64,000 nt of DNA, taken from the NCBI GenBank assembly GCA_009691705.1, contig SIAR01000006.1, forward strand, positions 19,254-83,253. The letters run 5' to 3'. Numbering within the stretch: position 1 is the stretch's first letter; each line of letters opens with the position of its first letter. Of this stretch, positions 8,594 to 17,931 are shown piece by piece. A program made the position numbers and the translations under genes. Source of the stretch: Phycisphaerales bacterium. GTDB taxonomy: Bacteria; Planctomycetota; Phycisphaerae; Phycisphaerales; SM1A02. The notes beneath the pieces are model-generated. The model was not told where the DNA came from, ran no database searches, and saw nothing but the letters and a program-made list of their open reading frames with translations.

Positions 8594-9607
8594 ATGACCA
8601 CGACGACACAACCTCACATCAACATTCGCGACCTCAAGCCCGGATCATTTCTCAACGGCGTGTACAGCCTCGTGAATCCGCAAACGGCGGTCACGCGCGG
8701 CGGCAAGGCCTATTTCAAGTCGCTCATTCGCGATGCCAGTGGCGAAGCGGCGGTGCGCAAGTGGACATTCGACGAATCGGGGCTTCCAGAAATCACGTCG
8801 ACCGGCTATGCGCAGATCGAGGGTCGGGTTGAGATGTACAACGGACAGTTGCAGATTGTGCTCGACCACATTCAAGCCGCCGAAGTCTCAGTTGCCGACC
8901 TCGTCGCGTTGCTGCCTGCAACCCACAAGAACATCGATCAAATGTATGCAGAGGTGAAGACGCTTCTGCACTCGATGAGTGATCCTGGCATGGTCGCGCT
9001 CGCCGACGCCTATCTCACCGACGAAGCAATGATGGCCGCCTTCCGTCACGCCCCCGCAGCGACCAATGTTCACCACGCCTGGATCGGCGGACTGCTCGAA
9101 CACACCCATCAATTGCTGCACCTCGCCGAGCGGATGCTGCCGCTCTACCCGCAACTCAATCGCGACATCGTGCTGCAAGGACTCTTCTTGCATGACCTCG
9201 CCAAGACGGTCGAACTTGAGTGGGAAAAGGGCTTCAATTACACAATGGATGGCCAACTCATTGGCCATCTCGTTCGTGGCGCAATCTGGTTGCAACTCAA
9301 AGCCGCGCTCGCCGCTCGCACGAGTGCCTTGCGCCTCTCAAACGAGACGATCACGGTGCTTCAGCACATCTTGCTCTCGCACCACGGGTCGCTCGAACAT
9401 GGCGCGGCGAAACTGCCATCCACCCCCGAAGCAATTTTCATTGCGATGCTCGACAACCTTGAGGCGAAGACCACTATCGCGATTCATGCAGTTGCGCGCG
9501 ATCGCCTGCACCCCGGCAATGCTGACTTTACTGAGCGGGTGTGGAGCCTAGATTCGCGCATGTACCGCCCCGATCCACTCAAGACAGTCACGACGCCGGC
9601 GCATTGA
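8594..9607 (+). CDS. OB-fold/HD-domain 3'-5' exoribonuclease, YhaM-like
   Basis: 337 residues. The N-terminal 100 or so residues form an OB-fold nucleic-acid-binding domain (GVYSLVNPQTAVTRGGKAYFK, GRVEMYNGQLQIVLD). Then comes an HD domain with NVHHAWIGGLLEHTHQLL, the metal-binding pair in LFLHDLAKTVEL, and a later LLSHHGSLEHG. This architecture and length match Bacillus YhaM, a 3'-5' exoribonuclease acting on short RNA/DNA. The call comes from domain order; catalytic activity is inferred. It converges with the next minus-strand gene, sharing 20 bp of 3' sequence. Confidence 0.85.
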   Translation: MTTTTQPHINIRDLKPGSFLNGVYSLVNPQTAVTRGGKAYFKSLIRDASGEAAVRKWTFDESGLPEITSTGYAQIEGRVEMYNGQLQIVLDHIQAAEVSVADLVALLPATHKNIDQMYAEVKTLLHSMSDPGMVALADAYLTDEAMMAAFRHAPAATNVHHAWIGGLLEHTHQLLHLAERMLPLYPQLNRDIVLQGLFLHDLAKTVELEWEKGFNYTMDGQLIGHLVRGAIWLQLKAALAARTSALRLSNETITVLQHILLSHHGSLEHGAAKLPSTPEAIFIAMLDNLEAKTTIAIHAVARDRLHPGNADFTERVWSLDSRMYRPDPLKTVTTPAH

Positions 9608-10997
9608 TTCGCTGGATGATCGTGGTCGCCATCGCAGTGATGGATGCATCGGCAAGCAGCACAAATGGCCAAGTGCGATCGTGCAAGAGTGCGCGCTGCG
9701 CGCCCGCAGCCAACTGCGCTGACTCTGTGTGCTTCAGTGCATCAAGTCTGGCGCGCTGCGAGAAACGAAGTGCGTCGATGTGCGCGGTGAGCGCGCGGTA
9801 GCCATCGCGCCGCGCCGCGCTTCGCCGAGGCGCTTGTGCGATGCGGGCGAGAATCGCGGCACGCACGGGCTCGAGCATTTTGTGTGAATCGGGCGCTTGT
9901 TCGGGTGGTCGATCGAGTTGGGTTGGATCCCACCACGCCCTTCTCCATGTGACGGCGTTGCCTGTTGTGAGGTCTGCGCGCAGTCCGAGGCGCTCTGGTT
10001 CGGGTACGAGGGTTGCCGAAGCAGTTGCAAAGGATGGCAACTCGATCCCTAGAAACGCCCGCCACCACTGCTCTGCCACCCGCTCGTATCGCGCGCCACC
10101 CGTCCCATGCACGAAAGTGTCGCAGATCACGCGCATCAATCCCGAAGCCAGAAATGCTCGGGGAAGCAGCACGCGACCCTGCGCGTGTCGGCGCCGGGCT
10201 TCGCTGGCGCCGATGCGTTCACGTCGTCCATCGGCGCAGACACCCCAGAGGGGAACTTCAGTCGAATCTCCCGCGATATGCAGCGGTTTCGCACTGTGCG
10301 GATCACTGCGAACTGCGGCGTTGAATGCCTGCGCATTCGCGACAGGGTCGCTGAGTATTCGTTCAACTATCGGTTGCGCTCCAGCGCAAGCGATGAGCGC
10401 GTTGCTGCTGACGATCGCGCCCGGAGCGGGCAACCACTGCGCGGCACAGATGTGCATCACCCGCGCGAGTTGAATTCCTGCGTGCGGTGCATCGGTTGTT
10501 TGATCGATCGCTGTCCGCACGCGCAGGCAGCCATCCACCGCCTGCTGTGAAGCAACATGCGTCAAGTCGATTTCGCGCGCCGCCTGCGATGGGTGCACCG
10601 CAGCGACAGCATCTCGGGCCACATGTGGATCGTTTGCCACCAGCCGAATCGATCCACGGCGAACTGCACCGTGGGCATCGCGCAGTGGCAGATCCATTCG
10701 AAATGCATCGACTCCATCCTGGTCGCTGAGAAAGTGAATCCAGTTCGCCGGGCCTGCGCGTGCGCCTGCAATGGCCGATGCGGCGATGAACTTGGCGAGA
10801 ATTCCAGCGTGCCAGAGGATTGGTTGGTGGCCAGCTCCGGCAAGAAAGTGGGCTGGAAGAGCTAGAGATTCGCGCAATTCCCGTCGAAGTGCTGCGGTCG
10901 CCTCAGTCAACACCGGCGCAGAGCCATCCGCTGCGCCGCACTCAAAAGTGACCGAGGCTTGACGCGCGAGGAGTTCGCTGTGCTCTGCTGGAATCAT
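9588..10997 (-). CDS. Conserved hypothetical protein with GHQP motif, BshC-like
   Basis: 469 residues from ATG 10997; a GTG at 11033 in frame would extend it by 12 residues but overlap the upstream glycosyltransferase. Near residue 50 it has AGAGHQPILWHAGILAKFI, resembling the N-terminal motif of BshC (the cysteine-adding enzyme of bacillithiol synthesis) and of a planctomycete family I have seen only as hypothetical. The rest is Arg/Ala-rich, with a C-terminal helix (IDALRFSQRARLDALKHTESAQL) that could be a coiled coil. No signal peptide is visible. It is the last gene of the four-gene minus operon. Function unassigned; the BshC link is weak and rests on one motif. Confidence 0.7.
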   Translation of the reverse strand: MIPAEHSELLARQASVTFECGAADGSAPVLTEATAALRRELRESLALPAHFLAGAGHQPILWHAGILAKFIAASAIAGARAGPANWIHFLSDQDGVDAFRMDLPLRDAHGAVRRGSIRLVANDPHVARDAVAAVHPSQAAREIDLTHVASQQAVDGCLRVRTAIDQTTDAPHAGIQLARVMHICAAQWLPAPGAIVSSNALIACAGAQPIVERILSDPVANAQAFNAAVRSDPHSAKPLHIAGDSTEVPLWGVCADGRRERIGASEARRRHAQGRVLLPRAFLASGLMRVICDTFVHGTGGARYERVAEQWWRAFLGIELPSFATASATLVPEPERLGLRADLTTGNAVTWRRAWWDPTQLDRPPEQAPDSHKMLEPVRAAILARIAQAPRRSAARRDGYRALTAHIDALRFSQRARLDALKHTESAQLAAGAQRALLHDRTWPFVLLADASITAMATTIIQRINAPAS

Positions 10998-11001
10998 CGC
11001 A

Positions 11002-11781
11002 CTAAGACGCAGTTGCGCAGAGCGCACACGCACACGCCGCGCGATGCAAGTAACTCAAGCGACCTCGACATCGACTCAACTCTCGGTGCAGCGTGGCGCG
11101 GTACACCTGCAGCCTTCGTTCAGGATCATCAAGCCCGTTGCCAAACGACCGACTCGCGTCGAGATAGATGCGCGGAACCGCAATCTCTCGCACCCGCAAA
11201 CGATTGGCAGCCGCTTGAACCCAGAACTGCATCGGAAACTCATATCCGTTGGCGTCAAGTCGCAGAGCGTTGCAGGCCCGCGTTCGATACGCCTTGAATC
11301 CGCAGAACGAATCGGTGAGCGGACTCGCGAAAGCGCCGTCAAGTTGTGCATTCAGTTCGGCGGTCAGAGTGCGGTTAACTTCGCGGCGGTCGGCTGGGGC
11401 ATCCTGATCATTCTGGTGGCGGCGCAGGTAGCGGCTGCCTGAGATGACATCTGCATCATCGATCATGATCGCCCGTATGAACTCCGGCAGAAACTCTGGT
11501 TCGTGCTGCTCATCGCAGTCCATCGTGATTACCCAGTCGAAGTCGCGCATCGCCGACCAGGCGAGCACGTCTTGCATCACGCGTCCGTAGCCGACATTCT
11601 TTGCATTTCGCACGAGTTGCACCGGCCACGAGGCGGCACGCGCGGCAGTCGAGTCGGTTGATCCATCGTCGATTACCAAGACCGGAAGATTGAACTGCAA
11701 GACGCGCGGCAGCACGCGATCGACCGAGCGCTCTTCATTATGCGCGGGGATTGCAACCAAAATGGATGGAGTAGGTCGCAT
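11002..11781 (-). CDS. Glycosyltransferase family 2
   Basis: 259 residues of a GT-A fold. The N-terminus SILVAIPAHNEERSVDRVL and LVIDDGSTDSTAARA form the nucleotide-sugar-binding part; VITMDCDEQHEPEFL carries the DxD-like metal-binding site, and ISGSRYLRRH follows. No transmembrane segments are seen. It most resembles dolichyl-phosphate-sugar synthase-like GT2 enzymes, which transfer a sugar from a nucleotide donor to a lipid or envelope acceptor; the real substrates are unknown. It sits 14 bp downstream of a lipoprotein gene, which points towards an envelope role, but this is inference. Confidence 0.9.
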   Translation of the reverse strand: MRPTPSILVAIPAHNEERSVDRVLPRVLQFNLPVLVIDDGSTDSTAARAASWPVQLVRNAKNVGYGRVMQDVLAWSAMRDFDWVITMDCDEQHEPEFLPEFIRAIMIDDADVISGSRYLRRHQNDQDAPADRREVNRTLTAELNAQLDGAFASPLTDSFCGFKAYRTRACNALRLDANGYEFPMQFWVQAAANRLRVREIAVPRIYLDASRSFGNGLDDPERRLQVYRATLHRELSRCRGRLSYLHRAACACALCATAS

Positions 11782-11795
11782 GTTGTGTGCACACT

Positions 11796-12560
11796 CTAGG
11801 GGAGGCGCGGCGGTGTCACCGCACCAATTCGTGAAACACGCACTGCCGTGGCGCAGTCGCGCGAGATCGAGACTCCCATAACCGTGACGCGCTCATCCCA
11901 CGTTAGCGCGATGCAACCGAGGTGCGGGGCGATGTATGTGGTGACAACCCTGCGCACTTTCGCCACCCGCAACGCGGCCTGAAACTCGCTCTCAACAACC
12001 AGCGTGTCGAATTCGCCTTGCGGCGTCTTGACGCGCGCTAACCCCACGGTTCGTACAGATCGTTCACCTCGTCCCGCGTCGCGTTCGCCGCGCCCATCCA
12101 TCCAATCAACCCGCATCGCGGCTGATGAAACGACGACTTCGCTCGTCGCGCCGCTCGGCACGGGCAGTGCAAGCGGAGGGGTGAAAAATGTTCGCACACG
12201 ATCGTGTGGAGAGTCCACCGCGCACAGGGTGAGGTCACCGCCGGCAGTGCGGGCGAGAAACTCGCAGTCGCCGCCGATGTCTGTTGCGCACAACTCTGCG
12301 CCGTGCGCCTGCGAAGGTTGAACGCTCGTCGTCACAATCGCGTCCGAGGTTGCACAGCCACTCGCATCCACAATTTGCCACTCCCAGTGCGAGTCGATCG
12401 GCTGCATGCGATCGGCGGCAGCGAGTTCTATCGCCCCAGTTCGCGCTGGCAACAGGCTGAAGATCACCGCTGCAGAATGTTGCAGATGGGATGGTGCTGC
12501 GCATCCCAGCACGAGCGCCAACATACTGCTCGCGACAGCGATCGAGTGCACCCGACTCAT
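11796..12560 (-). CDS. Predicted lipoprotein of unknown function
   Basis: 254 residues. The N-terminus [20 protein letters not shown] ends in a good lipobox (LVLG-Cys20), so the mature protein should be lipid-anchored to a membrane. The rest is beta-rich with several Cys (ASGCATSD, ELCATDIGGDCEF, LTLCAVD, APHLGCIAL, SRDCATA) that could form disulphides. A repeated RGERDAGRGERSV patch lies near residue 160. I do not recognise a family. The start codon overlaps the stop of the exported upstream protein by 4 bp, implying coupled synthesis of the two envelope proteins. Confidence 0.75.
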   Translation of the reverse strand: MSRVHSIAVASSMLALVLGCAAPSHLQHSAAVIFSLLPARTGAIELAAADRMQPIDSHWEWQIVDASGCATSDAIVTTSVQPSQAHGAELCATDIGGDCEFLARTAGGDLTLCAVDSPHDRVRTFFTPPLALPVPSGATSEVVVSSAAMRVDWMDGRGERDAGRGERSVRTVGLARVKTPQGEFDTLVVESEFQAALRVAKVRRVVTTYIAPHLGCIALTWDERVTVMGVSISRDCATAVRVSRIGAVTPPRLP

Positions 12561-14209
12561 TGCGTCGGCAGGCGTTTTTCAGCCCAAATCTGCTGTAACT
12601 GCCGAGGAAGACAGAGTTCGGTGATTACGCCATCGGGTTCGGTTCGCCGCACTTTGCGTCCGTGCGCATCATGCATCGTGATGTCGGCAGCCTCATCAAT
12701 TCCTGGTTGGGTGACCAGCATCCACTGCCTATCCGTCGAACGCGTCCACGTCTCGACGCGCTGAGGCATCTGCATCGAGCGGGCATCAAATGCGTAGTAC
12801 GCAAACTCGATACTCGCCTTCCCCTCATGCGGAAGCAACTCGCCAAGCACGAGTGTTTCGGCCTGCGAAAGGTAGATGCCCATTGGCACCGTCCATTGCT
12901 TTTCGTCGCGCGTACGTGACTGCGCGTTGGCGTTGATCACCACAAGGTTCTGCCGTGGATTTCCCAGTCCGCGCGGGGAGCGCAGGCCAGTCTGCGCGAT
13001 CGATCGCTCGGCGAGTTTTCCGCCGCGTTCAGTCACGCGGCTTGTCCACGCTTCGCTGGTGCGGTCCCAGGAAGACCAGAACCGCGCTTCGGTATCGGCA
13101 AACCGCCCTGATGCACTGTCGACAATAGTTCGCCCTTGCAGGAGCACCAAGATTCCTGTCGGATTCTCGCTTGGTTTCAGGGTGTTTTCACTCGAAGCAT
13201 CGCTCAGCGTTCCGCCGCGCACCGCTACTCGGTAGTACCCGATCTCTTGTTCGCGCCCCTTGTCATCGGCTTGCCAGACGCGGTACATCCGCGGTTCAGT
13301 GTCGCACAATGCCTGCAGTTTCTCGGCGGTCATCGTTTGAATCAACTCATATCCGCGGCGCAATCGCGCCAAACGCTCCACAGCAATCTGCTCGAGGTCG
13401 TCCAGTTGAATCGTCACAAAACTCGCTTCAAGCACAGGGCGAATCGCCCCAAAATCTGCCCCGGCGGCGAGCACGCTGAACACTACAAAGTCAAATGGAC
13501 CAGTTTGAAGTACGAGCCATCCTTGAATCGCGATGACACCCTCACCCAAATCAGTCGACGTGTAGAGCAGATGCCCTGGAACCTTTGGATGCAGCCAGGG
13601 TTGATTCGCAAGGATTGTGAATTTCTGCCCCTTTTTGCGCATCGAATCGAGGTAATCACTCACTTGCGCTTCGGGCGTTGGATCGGCGAGCGACGAAACA
13701 AGCGACTGCACTTGCATGTGGTAACGCGGCGTTGCGAGCGAATCATCGATTGTGTAAATCGGCATCGCGCCGGTGATGGGCTTCGTGAGAATTGCACCCT
13801 TGGGCGGCTGAATTCGAAGTCCGAGCGATTCGAGCGCCAGAAAGTCTGCATCGAGATCGGCCGAGGTCGCGGTTACCACTGGCGCAATCTTTGGCGGGGT
13901 CACAGCAGCAGTCGCCTTGGACTGCACAGCCTGTGCTACAGCGGGGGCCGGGGGCTTCTGTCCAGTTGACGTCGGTGGGATAGTCTTCCGCGAAGTCTGC
14001 GTATTTTGCTTGGAAGTCGCGGTATTATTGGACGGCTGTCTCGGTTGATCGGTCGCGCCTTGACTCTGTGCAACCGCAAACGCTCCGCTACCCAATCCAA
14101 TCGCACTTGCCGCAGCAAGGATCACCCAGAGTCGCGCATGAATTGTCCCCAATCTTGTCGTCGAGTTGACAGTTTTTGGCGAGTCGCTAACATCGCCGAT
14201 TCGCCCCAT
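12557..14209 (-). CDS. Exported or membrane-anchored hypothetical protein
   Basis: About 550 residues from ATG 14209. The upstream ATG at 14245 would overlap rpsJ by 20 bp and is less likely. An N-terminal hydrophobic segment ([21 protein letters not shown]) is followed by a Thr/Pro/Gln-rich low-complexity linker of some 80 residues and then a globular part with no recognised domain ([46 protein letters not shown]). The layout suggests a periplasmic protein tethered by a flexible linker. It is divergent from rpsJ, its 5' end lies over the rpsJ promoter, and its stop is coupled to the lipoprotein gene. Confidence 0.7.
   Translation of the reverse strand: MGRIGDVSDSPKTVNSTTRLGTIHARLWVILAAASAIGLGSGAFAVAQSQGATDQPRQPSNNTATSKQNTQTSRKTIPPTSTGQKPPAPAVAQAVQSKATAAVTPPKIAPVVTATSADLDADFLALESLGLRIQPPKGAILTKPITGAMPIYTIDDSLATPRYHMQVQSLVSSLADPTPEAQVSDYLDSMRKKGQKFTILANQPWLHPKVPGHLLYTSTDLGEGVIAIQGWLVLQTGPFDFVVFSVLAAGADFGAIRPVLEASFVTIQLDDLEQIAVERLARLRRGYELIQTMTAEKLQALCDTEPRMYRVWQADDKGREQEIGYYRVAVRGGTLSDASSENTLKPSENPTGILVLLQGRTIVDSASGRFADTEARFWSSWDRTSEAWTSRVTERGGKLAERSIAQTGLRSPRGLGNPRQNLVVINANAQSRTRDEKQWTVPMGIYLSQAETLVLGELLPHEGKASIEFAYYAFDARSMQMPQRVETWTRSTDRQWMLVTQPGIDEAADITMHDAHGRKVRRTEPDGVITELCLPRQLQQIWAEKRLPTQ
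14166..14193 (+). promoter_or_regulatory. Sigma-70-type promoter of the S10-spc-alpha operon
   Basis: TTGACA at 14166-14171, a 16-bp spacer, then TAACAT at 14188-14193. The expected start near 14200 leaves about 26 nt of leader before the rpsJ ATG at 14226. The -35 box matches consensus exactly and it is the best promoter-like sequence near the head of the ribosomal protein operon. It overlaps the 5' end of the divergent exported-protein gene, so the two may interfere. No long E. coli-like S10 leader for L4 autoregulation is present. Confidence 0.7.
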
Positions 14210-14225
14210 ATCACGGGCGCACACT

Positions 14226-14531
14226 ATGAACGGAACTATTCGCATAAGACTCGAAGCGTACGACCATCAGGTGCTCGATGCCAGCGCCCGCGAAATCGTT
14301 GAGCAAACAAAGATCAGCGGCGCACGTGTAGCGGGACCAGTTCCGTTGCCAACGCGGCGCGAGATTTACACCGTCAATCGATCCCCGTTCATCGACAAGA
14401 AGAGTCGCGAACAGTTCGAGATACGCACACACAAACGAATCATCGACATCACAGATTCGAATTCTAAGACGATCGATGCGTTGAATCGGCTCGTCGTTCC
14501 AGCTGGTGTGTTCGTCAAGATCAAAGCCTAA
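14226..14531 (+). CDS. rpsJ: Ribosomal protein S10
   Basis: 101 residues, the full family length. It starts [20 protein letters not shown] and contains [19 protein letters not shown] and HKRIIDI, typical of S10 (NusE), a 30S head protein that also takes part in NusB-dependent antitermination. The start is the ATG at 14226, about 32 bp after the -10 box; the leader shows no obvious Shine-Dalgarno sequence. It opens a plus-strand run of ribosomal genes that continues to 29.7 kb, with rplC 18 bp downstream. Confidence 0.98.
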   Translation: MNGTIRIRLEAYDHQVLDASAREIVEQTKISGARVAGPVPLPTRREIYTVNRSPFIDKKSREQFEIRTHKRIIDITDSNSKTIDALNRLVVPAGVFVKIKA

Positions 14532-14549
14532 TTGCGCAGAGCCACTGAA

Positions 14550-15236
14550 ATGAAAAACGCCATCATTGGTCGAAAAATCGGAATGACTCGTTGGTTTCTC
14601 GACGATGGTCGCAACATCCCAGTGACGGTCATTTCAGCCGGACCATGCGCCGTCACCCAGATCAAGACCATGGCAACCGACGGCTACTGCGCAGTGCAGA
14701 TTGCCTACGAAGATGTCAAACCACGCCGCAGTTCGATGCCTGTGATCGGTCACGATGCCAAGGCTGGAGTGACATCCAAGCGCATGCACCGCGAGATTCG
14801 CCTTGAGAGCGATGCCGAAGCGGAAGCATTCACACTCGGTCAGACCATCGACGCATCCACCTTTGAAAAGGTGAAGTTCGTCGACGTGACGGGAACTAGC
14901 AAAGGAAAGGGTTTCGCCGGAGTTATGAAGGCGTACCGTTTCAAGGGACTCTGCGCATCCCACGGTGTGGAGCGCAAGCATCGATCGCCTGGATCGATCG
15001 GAAGCCACGGAACCGATCGTGGTCACGGTGCAAAAATCAAGAAGGGCAAGAAGATGCCTGGTCGCCTTGGCAACGAACGTTGCACGATGCGAAGCCTCGA
15101 CGTCATCAGCATCGATGCCGAAAAGAATCTACTCATCGTGAAGGGGAACGTCCCCGGCGCGAACTCTGGTTATCTCATCGTTCGAGCTGCAGTCCGGCTC
15201 TACAAACCAAAGGCACGGCTCCAGGCCAAGGCATGA
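14550..15236 (+). CDS. rplC: Ribosomal protein L3
   Basis: 228 residues from ATG 14550 (MKNAIIGRKIGMTRWF). The conserved L3 core is clear: VDVTGTSKGKGFAGVMKAYRFKG, SHGVERKHRSPGSIG and KKGKKMPGRLGNERCTMRSL. L3 initiates 50S assembly and reaches the peptidyl transferase centre through its extension. An in-frame TTG at 14532 precedes the ATG but has no support. The stop (15234-15236) is followed by an unusually long 173-bp gap before rplD, in contrast to the tight packing elsewhere in the operon. Confidence 0.97.
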   Translation: MKNAIIGRKIGMTRWFLDDGRNIPVTVISAGPCAVTQIKTMATDGYCAVQIAYEDVKPRRSSMPVIGHDAKAGVTSKRMHREIRLESDAEAEAFTLGQTIDASTFEKVKFVDVTGTSKGKGFAGVMKAYRFKGLCASHGVERKHRSPGSIGSHGTDRGHGAKIKKGKKMPGRLGNERCTMRSLDVISIDAEKNLLIVKGNVPGANSGYLIVRAAVRLYKPKARLQAKA

Positions 15237-15409
15237 CGTCACTGACGTTGCGCTGAGTTGCAAAGGCCTGAGTGGGTGCAGAACCCAGGGAACCATGCGA
15301 CAAGGACATCTCGAACCACATCCAAGTCGAACTCTTCCCGCCACCTGTTGTGATTGGTGTTGGGAGAGCAAGGCGAAAACGGCGGATTCCCGCTGAAGGA
15401 AACTCAGAA

Positions 15410-16069
15410 ATGATTGATCTCCCAATCTATTCTCATGACGGTAAAACGGTCGACACCATCCAGATCGACCCAGCCTTGCTCGGCGGTGAAGTTCGCTTCC
15501 CGCTCTTGAAGCAGGCGTATGTCGCGGTCCACTTGAACCAGCGTCAGGGCTCGGCTCGTACTAAGAGCCGCGGATCTGTGCATGGTTCAACCCGCAAGAT
15601 CTACAAGCAAAAAGGAACCGGCAACGCCCGCGCTGGTGCGGTGCGATCACCGATCCGCAAGGGCGGTGGTGTGTGCTTCGCCAAGACGCGTACCCGCGAA
15701 GACATGCGTTCATCGCTGCCGAAGAAGATGCGCCGCCTTGCAAATCGCAACGCGCTCTTGGCAAAGTTGGTGGACGGCGAAGTGAAATGCTTCGACAACT
15801 TGAACTTCGCCACACCAAAGACTGAGACATTCGCCAACATGCTGAGTGTGGTTGGCATCAATCGAACCTGCTTGATTGTCTTGGATGCCAAGAACGAAGG
15901 CGCGCGACAGAGTGCTGGCAATCTGCCATATTCGTCGACCATTCGTGTTGATCAACTCAACGTCTTCGCAGTGCTCAATCATCGTTACTTGGTGATCGAT
16001 CGCGCAACGCTCAATACGTTCCTTGATGAATCCTGCTTCGCAAACGGCGCAGAAGAGGCTCAATCATGA
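15410..16069 (+). CDS. rplD: Ribosomal protein L4
   Basis: 219 residues from ATG 15410 (MIDLPIYSHDGKTVDTIQ), preceded by GAAGGA. An in-frame extension back to 15272 is open but has no L4-like sequence. Core motifs are GSARTKSRGSVHGSTRKIYKQKGTGNARAGAVRSP (an exit-tunnel loop, quoted in part here as KQKGTGNARAG) and KKMRRLANRNAL. L4 binds 23S rRNA and lines the exit tunnel. In Gammaproteobacteria it represses its own operon; no comparable leader is recognisable here. Overlaps rplW by 4 bp. Confidence 0.96.
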   Translation: MIDLPIYSHDGKTVDTIQIDPALLGGEVRFPLLKQAYVAVHLNQRQGSARTKSRGSVHGSTRKIYKQKGTGNARAGAVRSPIRKGGGVCFAKTRTREDMRSSLPKKMRRLANRNALLAKLVDGEVKCFDNLNFATPKTETFANMLSVVGINRTCLIVLDAKNEGARQSAGNLPYSSTIRVDQLNVFAVLNHRYLVIDRATLNTFLDESCFANGAEEAQS

Positions 16070-16344
16070 TTCCGACCGAAGTCATCCGTCGTCCACTCAT
16101 TACAGAAAAAGCCAATGGCGGCGCGAGCGATGCGAACCGTTACACATTCGAGATTGACGCACGCGCGACCAAGACCGATGTGAAGTCGGCGGTGACTGCG
16201 CTCTACAAGGTGCGCGTTCTTAGCGTCAGCGTTTTGAACCGCAAGGCTGCCGATCGCGCCTCGAAGTTTGGTCTCATCGCAGGCAAGTGGGAGAAACGCG
16301 CGATCGTCCGCGTGCATCCACAGGACAAGATCGAACTCTTCTGA
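16066..16344 (+). CDS. rplW: Ribosomal protein L23
   Basis: 92 residues, normal length. It begins MIPTEVIRRPLITEKANGG and has the L23 pattern of YTFEIDARATKTDVKSAVTALY followed by VRVLSVSVLNRKAADR, a shortened basic loop. L23 sits at the exit of the peptide tunnel and docks trigger factor and the signal recognition particle. Its ATG overlaps the rplD stop (ATGA), so translation is likely coupled, and rplB follows after 19 bp. Confidence 0.95.
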   Translation: MIPTEVIRRPLITEKANGGASDANRYTFEIDARATKTDVKSAVTALYKVRVLSVSVLNRKAADRASKFGLIAGKWEKRAIVRVHPQDKIELF

Positions 16345-16363
16345 TTCACACTGGAGAACCACA

Positions 16364-17218
16364 ATGCCGATTCGCGTTTACAAACCAGTCACGAACAGCC
16401 GCCGCAACGCGTCGGTCAACCTGCACGCAGAAGTCACCAAGAAGACCCCAGAAAAGAGTTTGCTGCGTCCTTTGCATAAGACCGGCGGTCGCAATTGCCA
16501 AGGCAAGCTGACTGTGATTCAGCAGGGTGGTGGCCACAAGCGCCGCTACCGTCTCGTCGACTGGCGCCGCACGAAAGATGATGCTCCGGCGCTCGTCGTG
16601 GGTGTTGAATACGATCCAAACCGCACCTGCCACTTGGCGCTCGTGAAGTACGAAGACGAAAGCGTTCGTTACATACTTGCTCCCAAGAACATCAAGGTTG
16701 GATCGAAGATCTTGAGCTCTGCGAAGCAGATTGATCCAGAAATCGGCAATTGCATGCCGCTTCGCCACATCCCAACAGGACTGCAAGTGCACGCCGTTGA
16801 ACTCGTTCCTGGCAAGGGTGCGCAACTTGTGCGCTCGGCAGGAATGTCAGCGCGCCTGACAAACAAAGAAGGTCGATTCGCGACCATCGTCTTGCCATCG
16901 GGCGAAATTCGTCAGGTTTCACTCGATTGCCGCGCAACAATTGGCGCAGTCGGAAACCAAGATCATGCGCTCGTCAAGCTCGGCAAGGCAGGTCGCGCCC
17001 GTTGGCTCGGTCGCCGTCCACGCACCCGCGGTATGGCGATGAGCCATCATCAGCATCCGCACGGTGGTGGTGAAGGAAGGTCCAAGGGTGGACAGATTCC
17101 TTCCAATGCGAGCAATACGCCATCCAAGGGCGGTCGTACCCGCACCCGCGGTAAGGCCAGCGATGAACGCATTCTTCGTCGGCGATTCAGCCGTCGGTAC
17201 GGTCAACTCAAGGTCTGA
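16364..17218 (+). CDS. rplB: Ribosomal protein L2
   Basis: 284 residues from ATG 16364 ([15 protein letters not shown]), slightly longer than the usual 273-277. The family core is complete: [69 protein letters not shown] and the peptidyl-transferase-proximal [13 protein letters not shown] carrying the conserved histidine. L2 is needed for subunit joining and catalysis. A longer in-frame frame from 16268 lies in rplW and is rejected. GGAG 11 bases before the ATG is the likely ribosome-binding site. Confidence 0.97.
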   Translation: MPIRVYKPVTNSRRNASVNLHAEVTKKTPEKSLLRPLHKTGGRNCQGKLTVIQQGGGHKRRYRLVDWRRTKDDAPALVVGVEYDPNRTCHLALVKYEDESVRYILAPKNIKVGSKILSSAKQIDPEIGNCMPLRHIPTGLQVHAVELVPGKGAQLVRSAGMSARLTNKEGRFATIVLPSGEIRQVSLDCRATIGAVGNQDHALVKLGKAGRARWLGRRPRTRGMAMSHHQHPHGGGEGRSKGGQIPSNASNTPSKGGRTRTRGKASDERILRRRFSRRYGQLKV

Positions 17219-17247
17219 TCGCTAGCAGCACACAGGAGATCACCACT

Positions 17248-17544
17248 ATGTCACGTTCCCAAAAGAAAGGTCCCGCAGTCGACGAGAAACTCTTCCGCAA
17301 GGTTGAGGCTCTCGCCACCACTGGTCGGCGACTTCCAATCAAGACTTGGCGCCGCGCTTGCACGATTGTGCCAGAGTTCGTCGGCACAACTTTTCAGGTG
17401 CACAATGGCCGCGCCTTCATCGATGTCTTCGTCACCGAAGACATGGTTGGACACAAGCTCGGCGAGTTCTCGATGACCCGCACCTTTCGCGGTCACACCA
17501 ACAAGAAGGAAGGCATCGCCGGCGGCGAGAAGTCCGGATCCTGA
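17248..17544 (+). CDS. rpsS: Ribosomal protein S19
   Basis: 98 residues, family length about 92. [15 protein letters not shown] replaces the usual MPRSLKKGPF start; [25 protein letters not shown] and [23 protein letters not shown] are diagnostic. S19 is in the 30S head and contacts S13 and the A-site finger. AGGAG precedes the ATG. The C-terminus carries a short Gly/Lys/Glu tail ([13 protein letters not shown]). It lies in the canonical place between rplB and rplV. Confidence 0.97.
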   Translation: MSRSQKKGPAVDEKLFRKVEALATTGRRLPIKTWRRACTIVPEFVGTTFQVHNGRAFIDVFVTEDMVGHKLGEFSMTRTFRGHTNKKEGIAGGEKSGS

Positions 17545-17585
17545 TGCATCTCGCAACCAACTGAACGAACTGTTTGGAGACCACT

Positions 17586-17921
17586 ATGACATACACAGCA
17601 TCCCACCAACACTGCCGCATCGCGCCTCGAAAGGTTCGCTTGGTCATTGACATGATCCGCGGACTCGACGTTGCGAAGGCGATGGCGACCCTCGACTTCA
17701 GCCCACGCCGTGGCGCGGTGTTTGTCAAGGTCGTTCTTAAGAGTGCCATCGCCAATGCTGAAGAGCGGGATGCCGACATCGGCTCACTCTTTATCAAAGA
17801 GACGAAGGTCGACGAAGGTCCAATCATCAAGCGCTTTCAGCCCAAAGACCGAGGGCGCTCTCACCCAATCAAGAAGCGGACGAGTCATATCTACGTGACG
17901 GTCGCTGAGCGCAAATCCTGA
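17586..17921 (+). CDS. rplV: Ribosomal protein L22
   Basis: 111 residues from ATG 17586 (MTYTASHQHCRIAPRKVRLV); an in-frame codon 12 bp upstream is less likely because GGAG lies just before it. The core RIAPRKVRLVIDMIRGLDVAKAM and the tunnel-lining hairpin region (IIKRFQPKDRGRSHPIKKRTSHI) are conserved. L22 lines the exit tunnel and its loop is the site of many macrolide-resistance changes in other bacteria. The stop is 10 bp before rpsC. Confidence 0.96.
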   Translation: MTYTASHQHCRIAPRKVRLVIDMIRGLDVAKAMATLDFSPRRGAVFVKVVLKSAIANAEERDADIGSLFIKETKVDEGPIIKRFQPKDRGRSHPIKKRTSHIYVTVAERKS

Positions 17922-17931
17922 GGTTTTCAAT

